Of a stretch of DNA of 64,000 nt, positions 55,532 through 64,000 are shown piece after piece. Positions within the stretch are counted from its first letter, which is position 1, and each line of letters starts with the position of its first letter. The notes under the pieces are model-generated. The model did no database searches. It saw nothing but the letters and a program-made list of their open reading frames with translations, and had not been told where the DNA came from. A program made the position numbers and the translations under genes. The DNA comes from an uncultured Pelagibacteraceae bacterium. GTDB lineage: Bacteria > Pseudomonadota > Alphaproteobacteria > Pelagibacterales > Pelagibacteraceae. The DNA lies in the NCBI GenBank assembly GCA_902596925.1, contig CACJVT010000006.1, forward strand, positions 1 through 64,000, written 5' to 3'.

Positions 55532-55550
55532 AAATTTTAGTATAAGACAA
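55522..55550 (-). promoter_or_regulatory. Possible promoter of the ppiD-trp unit
   Basis: On the minus strand TTGTCT (plus 55545-55550), a 17-bp spacer and TATAGG (plus 55522-55527), each 4 of 6 to consensus. It overlaps the candidate tpiA promoter, so the two divergent units may compete for RNA polymerase. Confidence 0.35.
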
Positions 55551-55558
55551 ATAAATAT

Positions 55559-56281
55559 ATGTATTTTATTGCTAATTGGAAAATGTTTGGTGGATTGAGT
55601 ACATTAAATTCACTAAAAAAAGTAATCAAATTTCTAAAAATTTTTAAAAAATCAAAAAAAATTAAAATTATTTATTGTCCGCCCAATACATTAATCCGTT
55701 CAATGTCTAAAAAAGTTATAAATTCTAAAATTCAAGTTGGTGCTCAGAATTGCCATGAAAGCCTTGCTTATGGCGCTTCAACTGGTTCCATAAATCCTAC
55801 GATGCTAAAAAATGTTGGGGCAAAATATGTTATTTTAGGTCATTCAGAAAATCGTGACACTGGTGAAACGGATAAATTAATTAATGCTAAGATTAAAGCA
55901 GCAACTCAAGCAGGTTTAAAGGTTATTTTTTGTATTGGTGAAACCTTAGGTCAAAAACGAAAAAAAATTACTAAAAAAATTTTATCTAAACAGATTATTG
56001 TAGGCTTACAAAAAATTAAGAAAAGAAAAAATATTGTAATTGCTTATGAACCTGTGTGGTCAATTGGAACAGGTCTAATTCCTAAGGCAGATGACTTATT
56101 TAACACTATTAATTTTATAAAAAAAAAAGCTAGAAATATTAAAGTTTTATACGGGGGTTCGGTAAATCCAAAAAATATAAATAAATTAAAGTTAATAAAA
56201 AATATTGATGGATTTCTAATTGGAGGTGCCTCTCAAGATCCCAAAAAATTTATTGATATAATCAAAAAAACGTATAATTAA
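55559..56281 (+). CDS. tpiA: Triosephosphate isomerase
   Basis: Interconverts dihydroxyacetone phosphate and glyceraldehyde 3-phosphate. It is 240 aa. All catalytic residues are in place: Lys8 in ANWKM, His95 in ILGHSENR and Glu164 in AYEPVWSIGTG, with the phosphate-binding YGGSVNPKN and FLIGGAS. It heads the plus-strand run to lipA, and secG starts 5 bp after it. Confidence 0.97.
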   Translation: MYFIANWKMFGGLSTLNSLKKVIKFLKIFKKSKKIKIIYCPPNTLIRSMSKKVINSKIQVGAQNCHESLAYGASTGSINPTMLKNVGAKYVILGHSENRDTGETDKLINAKIKAATQAGLKVIFCIGETLGQKRKKITKKILSKQIIVGLQKIKKRKNIVIAYEPVWSIGTGLIPKADDLFNTINFIKKKARNIKVLYGGSVNPKNINKLKLIKNIDGFLIGGASQDPKKFIDIIKKTYN

Positions 56282-56286
56282 CCTGC

Positions 56287-56580
56287 ATGGAAAATATATT
56301 GTTAGTACTAAATATCATTCTTGCATTAATTTTAGTTTTATTAGTTTTAATGCAAAAATCTGAGGGTGGAGCACTTGGAATCGGAGTTTCCCAGGAAAAT
56401 ATGATGTTTTCAAAGTCAGCAGGAAATTTTATGACAAAAGCAACTGGTGTTGTTGCAACTCTGTTTATCATATGTAGTTTAGCTCTAACGATAGTATCTA
56501 GGGGTGATTTGACACCATCTAGCTCAGTTTTAGATCAAGTCGAAGAGGATACACCATCAATCCCAGAAAATAATAATTAA
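56287..56580 (+). CDS. secG: Preprotein translocase subunit SecG
   Basis: Small helper of the SecYEG channel. It is 97 aa with two membrane helices (about residues 2-22 and 53-71) separated by the signature loop VLMQKSEGGALGIG. The C-terminal tail is acidic. The tpiA-secG-pyrG order is shared by many alphaproteobacteria. Confidence 0.93.
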   Translation: MENILLVLNIILALILVLLVLMQKSEGGALGIGVSQENMMFSKSAGNFMTKATGVVATLFIICSLALTIVSRGDLTPSSSVLDQVEEDTPSIPENNN

Positions 56581-56611
56581 TACTTTTAATTTACTTTTTT
56601 ATTAGCTATAA

Positions 56612-59057
<2,446 letters not shown>

Positions 59058-59058
<1 letters not shown>

Positions 59059-60314
59059 TGAGTAAAATTACAAAAGTAAAAGCCCGACAAGTTTTTGACA
59101 GCAGAGGTAATCCAACAATCGAAGCTGAGGTTTTTACAAAAAACAAAAGTGCAATAGCAATTTGTCCCTCTGGAGCATCAACAGGAACTTATGAAGCTTT
59201 TGAAAAAAGAGATAAAAATAATAAAAAATATTTAGGAAAAAGTGTTCTTAATGCAATTAGTTTAGTTAATTCTAAGGTTTCAAAAAAACTTAAAGGACAA
59301 AATATTCATCATCAAGAAAGGATAGATGCTTTAATGATTAACCTGGATGGTACAAGACAAAAAACAAAACTAGGGGCAAATTCTATATTAGCTGTGTCTA
59401 TGGCTGTAAAAAAACTTTCAGCAAAAATTAGAAAAAAACCATTATATAAAACTTTTTTAATTAAAAATAATTTTAAATTACCTTTTCCACTTATGAATAT
59501 AATTAATGGTGGAGCACATGCTAATAATGGTTTGAGAATTCAAGAATTTATGATCAGGCCAGACCGCGCAAAAAATTTCACTGATGCGATGAGAATTTGT
59601 TTTTTAGTGATTAAAAATTTAAGTAAAATTATTAAGAATAAAGGACTTTCAACATCTGTTGGTGATGAAGGTGGATTTGCACCAATGATTAGCAATAATA
59701 ATCAGGCATTAGATTTAATTGTTTCAGCTATTAGGAAGTCAGGATTTGTTAACGGTAAAGATGTTTCAATTTGTTTGGATGTGGCTGCAAATGAATTATA
59801 TAAAAGAAATAAATATTCTATTCATTCAAAAAGCTATATTTCTGTAAAAAGATCTATTCAAGAATATAAAAAAATAATTAGTAAATATAAGATTAAATCA
59901 ATAGAAGACCCATTTGCAGAAAATGATTGGATATCATGGAATAAATTAATGAAATCACTTAAAAAAGTTCAGATTGTAGGTGACGATCTTTATGTTACTA
60001 ATCTTGAGCGACTCAAAAAAGGTTTTTTAAATTTATCATCTAACGCAATTTTAGTTAAATTAAATCAAATCGGCACAGTTTCAGAAACCTTAGATGTAAT
60101 TCGATTTGCTCAAGCCATTGGATTTCAAACAATCATTTCTCATAGATCTGGAGATAGTGAGGATACATTTATTGCAGATCTTGCAGTAGGTACTAATTCT
60201 AATCAAATAAAAACTGGATCTTTAGCAAGATCAGAAAGAGTTGCTAAATATAATCAATTATTAAGAATAGAAGAAGAACTTGGAAAAAAAGCCAGAATGA
60301 ATAAGATTCATTAA
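59058..60314 (+). CDS. eno: Enolase
   Basis: Interconverts 2-phosphoglycerate and PEP. It is 418 aa from a GTG start that shares one base with the kdsA stop. Catalytic and metal residues are in order: ASTGTYEAFE, GGAHANNGLRIQEFMI, SVGDEGGFAP with the general-acid Glu, Asp in CLDVAANELY, SIEDPFAEND, VGDDLYVTN, the catalytic Lys in AILVKLNQIG, SHRSGDSEDTFIAD and KTGSLARSER. Adjacent kdsA uses its product PEP. The last codon overlaps the next gene by one base. Confidence 0.97.
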
Positions 60315-60622
60315 TGCTTCAAAGATTAAAAAAAAATTATTTTCTACTTATATCAGTTTTTCTGATCATATATTTTTTCTTTAATCTCTTGTCGGGTGAA
60401 AGAGGATTAATTTCATATTATGAAAAAAAACAAATCCTAAACGATTTAAAAATTAAGGAATTATCATTAAAAAATCAGATAAATGACTTGGATTTTAAGA
60501 ATTCGTTATTAAGTGACAATCTAGATCTTGATTATATTGAGACATTAATTAGAGAGAGGTTCTTATTTGGAAAAAAAAATGAAAAAATTTATATTATAAA
60601 AAAACATGACGCAAAAAATTAA
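60314..60622 (+). CDS. FtsB/DivIC-like septum formation initiator
   Basis: Small bitopic division protein of 102 aa: a short basic N-terminus, one membrane helix (about residues 9-27), then a coiled coil with [19 protein letters not shown] and a C-terminal [17 protein letters not shown] segment, matching the ARExLGMxxPGE-like end of FtsB. It works with FtsL and FtsQ in the divisome. Position after eno is the standard one for ftsB. Similarity is weak because of the composition bias, so context carries weight. Confidence 0.8.
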   Translation: MLQRLKKNYFLLISVFLIIYFFFNLLSGERGLISYYEKKQILNDLKIKELSLKNQINDLDFKNSLLSDNLDLDYIETLIRERFLFGKKNEKIYIIKKHDAKN

Positions 60623-61538
60623 ACCTAGGCACCCTGAAAAAATAAACAATCCAATTAATCCAATTAAAAAAAAACCTGATTGGATTAGATCTAAACTGAA
60701 TAATAGTAAAGAATTTTTTTTAACAAAAACAATTGTAAATAAAAATAATCTTGTAACTGTTTGTCAGGAAGCAAATTGCCCAAATATAACTGAGTGTTGG
60801 AGTAAAAGACATGCAACTTTTATGATAATGGGTGATACGTGTACAAGAGCATGTGCTTTTTGTGATGTAAAAACTGGTAAACCAGAAAAATTAGATAAGC
60901 TAGAACCAATTAAAATATCGCAAGCTGTTAAAAAATTAGATTTAAAACACGTTGTAATCACATCAGTTGATAGAGATGATTTAGACGATGGTGGTTCAAA
61001 TCATTTTTACGAGGTTATAAACCAAACAAGAAAAACTAATCCAAATACAACTATAGAAGTTTTAACGCCTGATTTTTTAAGAAAAGGTGATGCTTACAAA
61101 AGAGTATTAGAAGCTAATCCTGATGTTTTTAATCACAATATTGAGACTGTACCTAGTCTATATTTAAAAGTTAGACCAGGTTCAAGATATTTTGCATCTC
61201 TTGAGCTTTTAAAAAATGCAAAAAAAATGAACAAGAAGGTTTTTACTAAATCTGGAATAATGGTTGGTTTAGGTGAGACGAGAGACGAAATTTTACAAGT
61301 AATGGATGATTTAAAATCTGCTGATGTAGATTTTTTAACAATTGGACAATACTTACAACCATCTGTAAAACATTTTCCATTAGATCGATATTATAAACCT
61401 GAGGAGTTTAAAGAATTGGGTGATATTGCAAAAGCAAAGGGTTTTTTATTAGTTTCTTCATCTCCTTTAACAAGATCTTCATATCATGCTGATGAAGACT
61501 TCGCTAAACTTCAACAAAATAGATTAAACAGTCATTAA
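60606..61538 (+). CDS. lipA: Lipoyl synthase
   Basis: Radical-SAM enzyme inserting sulfur into octanoyl chains on lipoyl domains. It is 310 aa. The auxiliary cluster motif [13 protein letters not shown] and the radical-SAM motif [10 protein letters not shown] are both complete, and a C-terminal RSSYHADE supplies the conserved Ser ligand. It overlaps the FtsB-like gene by 17 bp. In many alphaproteobacteria the pdhA-pdhB-pdhC-lpd genes lie between ftsB and lipA; none is present here. Confidence 0.97.
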   Translation: MTQKIKPRHPEKINNPINPIKKKPDWIRSKLNNSKEFFLTKTIVNKNNLVTVCQEANCPNITECWSKRHATFMIMGDTCTRACAFCDVKTGKPEKLDKLEPIKISQAVKKLDLKHVVITSVDRDDLDDGGSNHFYEVINQTRKTNPNTTIEVLTPDFLRKGDAYKRVLEANPDVFNHNIETVPSLYLKVRPGSRYFASLELLKNAKKMNKKVFTKSGIMVGLGETRDEILQVMDDLKSADVDFLTIGQYLQPSVKHFPLDRYYKPEEFKELGDIAKAKGFLLVSSSPLTRSSYHADEDFAKLQQNRLNSH

Positions 61539-61996
61539 TGCCAAAAGCTTCAGTTAAGCGATTAATTGAATGTAAAAAAAAAGATTTAATTGATTTAGTT
61601 TTGGATATTGAAAAATATCCAGAATTTGTTCCATTCTGTTTCGGCGCAAAAATATATGAAAATAAAAATGAAGGTGATTTAACAAAAATAATTGCAGACT
61701 TAACAATAGGAAAAGGACCGTTTAAAGACACTTATAAAAGTGATGTAGTTTTTGATAGAAAGAAAGACTCAATTTTTGTTAAGAATATAGAAGGACCTTT
61801 AAATCATTTATCCAACAATTGGATTTTTGTTGATAAAGAGAATGGAATTACTGAAGTAACTTTTGATATTGATTTTGAAATTAAAAATAAATTTTTAAAT
61901 TCATTAATGATTGTATCTTTTCAATTTGGATTAGAGAAAATAGCTGATGCATTTCAAAACAGGGCTGAGCAGTTATTTAGCAGCTCTAAGAAGTAG
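61538..61996 (+). CDS. RatA/Coq10 family START-domain protein
   Basis: SRPBCC/START-fold protein of 152 aa. It opens PKASVKRLIECKKKDLIDLVLDIEKYPEFVPFC (in parts), the family's diagnostic region, with the hydrophobic lipid-binding cavity and FQNRAEQLF at the end. Eukaryotic Coq10 binds and chaperones ubiquinone; the E. coli homologue RatA was described as acting on ribosome association. In this position after lipA the quinone-chaperone role is my preference. Its last 24 bases overlap the end of the convergent pncC. Confidence 0.87.
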   Translation: MPKASVKRLIECKKKDLIDLVLDIEKYPEFVPFCFGAKIYENKNEGDLTKIIADLTIGKGPFKDTYKSDVVFDRKKDSIFVKNIEGPLNHLSNNWIFVDKENGITEVTFDIDFEIKNKFLNSLMIVSFQFGLEKIADAFQNRAEQLFSSSKK

Positions 61997-62434
61997 ATTT
62001 AGGGCTGTTTTTACAGTAGCTTTTCGGATTGAGGATCTTTTTTTACTTTTGAATAAAAATTTATTTATCTCGATTTTAGCTCCTTTTTTAACTCCAATAT
62101 AAACTAAGCCAACAGGCTTTTTTTTGGTGCCACCTCTGGGTCCCGCAATTCCGGTAATCGAAACATTAATATTGGCTTTTGAGATTTTAGATAAATTATT
62201 AACCATTGCATAGCAACATTCATAGCTAACAGCACCATATTTTTTGATAATTTTTTTATTTACTTTTAAAATCTTTATTTTTGCTTGATTAGAGTAGGTG
62301 ACCAAACCTAGATTGAATATTTTAGATGCACCACTAATTGAAGTGATAGCAGAAGCTAATAATCCTCCTGTGCAAGACTCAGCTACTGATATTTTAACTT
62401 TTTTTCTAATTAATTGCTTGATTAATAATTTCAT
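61973..62434 (-). CDS. pncC: Nicotinamide-nucleotide amidase (CinA C-terminal domain)
   Basis: Deamidates NMN to nicotinate mononucleotide, recycling the NMN released by NAD-dependent DNA ligase. It is 153 aa, a stand-alone CinA C-terminal domain without the COG1058 half. SVAESCTGGLLASAIT with the catalytic Ser, GASKIF, and GIAGPRGGTKKKPVGLVYIG are diagnostic. It follows pgpA with a 4-bp overlap and overlaps the convergent RatA/Coq10 gene by 24 bp. Confidence 0.93.
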   Translation of the reverse strand: MKLLIKQLIRKKVKISVAESCTGGLLASAITSISGASKIFNLGLVTYSNQAKIKILKVNKKIIKKYGAVSYECCYAMVNNLSKISKANINVSITGIAGPRGGTKKKPVGLVYIGVKKGAKIEINKFLFKSKKRSSIRKATVKTALNLLLRAAK

Positions 62435-62937
62435 CTCACAAAATAACTACTTAAAACCATAAAACAAATTAAAGATAAAACAACATAAATTCCTGCAATT
62501 ACATCATCCATAATTACGCCAAAACTATTTTTAAAGTTTTTGTCAAAAAAATTTACGGGAAATGGTTTTGCAATATCAAAAAATCTGAATAAGGCAAAAC
62601 AAATACCATAAAAAATTAATGCTTCATTTGGTGATTTTTCTGTACCATGTGAAATTTCATAAAGATAAATCGGTATTGATTGACCAATAAATTCATCGAT
62701 AATTACTTCTTTGGGATCTTTATTTTCATTATCTTTGATATGATGTGCCACAGCAGAAAAAGATAAAATGAAAATAACTACTAATAATATTAATATTAAG
62801 TTTGAAGATAAATTAAATACGTGGAAAAAAAGATAAAGAATAATTACTGTAGCTAATGATCCAAAAGTACCTGGAATTTTTGGAATTTTACCTAAACCTA
62901 ACATTGTTACAAACAAAGTATTAATAGTTTTAATCAT
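62431..62937 (-). CDS. pgpA: Phosphatidylglycerophosphatase A
   Basis: Removes phosphate from phosphatidylglycerophosphate to give phosphatidylglycerol. It is 168 aa with several membrane helices. GLGKIPKIPGTFGSLATVI is the family's opening, KEVIIDEFIGQSIPI carries the metal-binding Asp and Glu, and FRFFDIAKPFPV with GVIMDDVIAGI completes the set. It overlaps ispDF by 8 bp and pncC by 4 bp. Confidence 0.94.
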   Translation of the reverse strand: MIKTINTLFVTMLGLGKIPKIPGTFGSLATVIILYLFFHVFNLSSNLILILLVVIFILSFSAVAHHIKDNENKDPKEVIIDEFIGQSIPIYLYEISHGTEKSPNEALIFYGICFALFRFFDIAKPFPVNFFDKNFKNSFGVIMDDVIAGIYVVLSLICFMVLSSYFVR

Positions 62938-64000
62938 ATTTTGTTATTGAAATTATAACTTCACATGCAATGGCTTTTTCTTTTCCAATCAAACCAAGTT
63001 TTTCAACTGTTTTACCCTTTAAATTTATAAGATCTTTTCTCAACATCATTAGTTTAGAGACAGAATTAATTATTAGATCTCTGTATTTTGATACTTTTGG
63101 TTGTTCACAAATCAAATTAATATCTAAATTATTTATAAAAAAATTTGATTTATAAAGACTTTCAACAACTGGTTTCAATATTTTTGGAGACCTAATATTT
63201 TTATATTTTTTTGTGTTTGGAAAAAAAGATCCAATATCTTTATTTCTCATTGCACCTAAGATCGAATCTATGATTGAATGCAAAATTACGTCTCCATCTG
63301 AATGTCCTTTCAATCCCGAGTGAAATGGTATTTTAGCACCACCTAAATAAAGTTTCTTTTTTTTAATTAATCTATGAATGTCAAAACCAATTCCAAAGTA
63401 AGTTTTTGCTAATTTTATATCACTTCTAAAAGTGATTTTATTATTAGTATTTTCTCCTTTTATAAATTTAATTTTTAGATTTTTATTGACGAATAAAGTT
63501 GCCTCATCTGTAATTTTATTTTTTTCATTAATTGCAAGTTCGTATAAACTTTTAAACTTAAATGCTTGTGGTGTTTGAGTAAGATAAGTATTTTCTCTAT
63601 TGAGATTGTATAATTCATTTTTGACTCTATATTTTATTGTATCTTTAGAGTTAATATATGGAATTACAGCTATATTTCTTTTTAAATGACCTAATAATTT
63701 TTTTAAAATTTTGATTGAAAAATCGGGTCTAGCAGCATCATGTATAAGAATATTATTTGGTTTATACTTTTTTAAATATTTTAATGCTATTAAAGAGGAG
63801 TCAGATCTTTCTTTACCTCCCCTTATTACTTTGACTGAATTGTGGGTCTTCTTTTTTTTAAAATGATTAATATTATTAGTGACAACTAAAATCTTTTTAA
63901 AAAGCTTTGAATTGACTGATTTTTCAATTGAGTGATCTATAATTTCTTTATTTTTATAATTAAAGAATTGTTTAGGTAATTTATTATGAAATCTCTTACT
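62930..64000 (-). CDS. ispDF: Bifunctional IspD/IspF (5' end outside window)
   Basis: Fused MEP-pathway enzyme: IspD (MEP cytidylyltransferase) then IspF (MECDP synthase). I translated the frame through to the window end and found no stop. IspD shows LPKQFFNY, VIRGGKERSDSS, ILIHDAARP and TQTPQAF. A linker leads to IspF with the metal-binding GIGFDIHRL, LGGAKIPFHSGLKGHSDGD and VILHSIID, ending GLIGKEKAIACE. The TTG at 63313 is internal (Leu of SGLKGHSDGD), so a gene starting there would lose the IspF metal site. Only a short N-terminal piece including the glycine-rich CTP loop is beyond the window. Confidence 0.93.
   Translation of the reverse strand, partial: SKRFHNKLPKQFFNYKNKEIIDHSIEKSVNSKLFKKILVVTNNINHFKKKKTHNSVKVIRGGKERSDSSLIALKYLKKYKPNNILIHDAARPDFSIKILKKLLGHLKRNIAVIPYINSKDTIKYRVKNELYNLNRENTYLTQTPQAFKFKSLYELAINEKNKITDEATLFVNKNLKIKFIKGENTNNKITFRSDIKLAKTYFGIGFDIHRLIKKKKLYLGGAKIPFHSGLKGHSDGDVILHSIIDSILGAMRNKDIGSFFPNTKKYKNIRSPKILKPVVESLYKSNFFINNLDINLICEQPKVSKYRDLIINSVSKLMMLRKDLINLKGKTVEKLGLIGKEKAIACEVIISITKYD

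Noticed and set aside
63311..63313. TTG as start of a stand-alone IspF
   Set aside because: The frame continues upstream with IspF metal-site and IspD motifs and no stop to the window end, so this Leu codon is internal to ispDF.

Overview
The window is a stretch of very AT-rich, extremely compact chromosome. Protein families and gene order point to an alphaproteobacterium of the SAR11/Pelagibacterales type: TRAP-type organic-acid uptake, DUF1467 beside RNase J and a short ProRS, LpxI instead of LpxH, fused IspDF, a GTTC-N7-GTTC LexA box, single-base or overlapping gene junctions, and almost no spacer DNA. No insertion sequence, prophage, CRISPR array or transferred island is visible. Taxonomy is inferred from the sequence alone.

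Layout. (1) 1-2027: 3' part of lon. (2) 2150-12238: an accessory metabolic region. It holds a TRAP transporter (dctPQM) with an enoyl-CoA hydratase-fold protein and a class III CoA-transferase, meeting tail to tail an FAD/Fe-S 2-hydroxyacid-type dehydrogenase and a mandelate-racemase-subgroup enzyme. The last of these is divergent from a serine-glyoxylate-type aminotransferase. Together they look like uptake and oxidation of small (hydroxy)carboxylic acids; the substrate cannot be read from sequence. (3) 12298-12542: a near-consensus promoter, tRNA-Val(UAC), tRNA-Asp(GUC), then a perfect 7-1-7 Fur-box-like palindrome. (4) 12616-36318: 22 same-strand genes with no gap above 12 bp: nuoA-N (Complex I), birA, coaX, rnj, DUF1467, proS, lolC, lolD, dnaE. 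(5) 36319-48101: a structured rpsB leader, then rpsB-tsf-frr-uppS-cdsA-dxr-bamA-skp-fabZ-lpxD-lpxA-lpxI-lpxB (translation, isoprenoid and lipid carrier, outer membrane and lipid A). pyrH and rseP are missing from their usual slots. (6) 48081-55487, minus strand: a PpiD-like foldase without a parvulin domain, trpE-trpG-trpD-trpC, lexA with its own operator, gltX. (7) 55559-61996: tpiA-secG-pyrG-kdsA-eno-ftsB-like-lipA-RatA/Coq10 family. (8) 61973-64000, minus strand: pncC/cinA-C, pgpA and ispDF (running off the window end).

Most of the window is ordinary core genome. The signals most worth a second look are in the few spacers: the Fur-like palindrome ahead of nuoA, a pseudoknot-forming rpsB leader whose second helix covers the ribosome binding site, the LexA box, a 10-bp GC-rich hairpin between dctP and dctQM, and an inverted repeat ending one base before the lpxD start codon at the FabZ/LpxD branch point. 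In proteins, the parvulin-less PpiD and a hydratase-fold enzyme lacking the second catalytic Glu stand out. I did not find a clearly novel multi-gene system; the 2150-12238 organic-acid module is the best candidate for undescribed chemistry.
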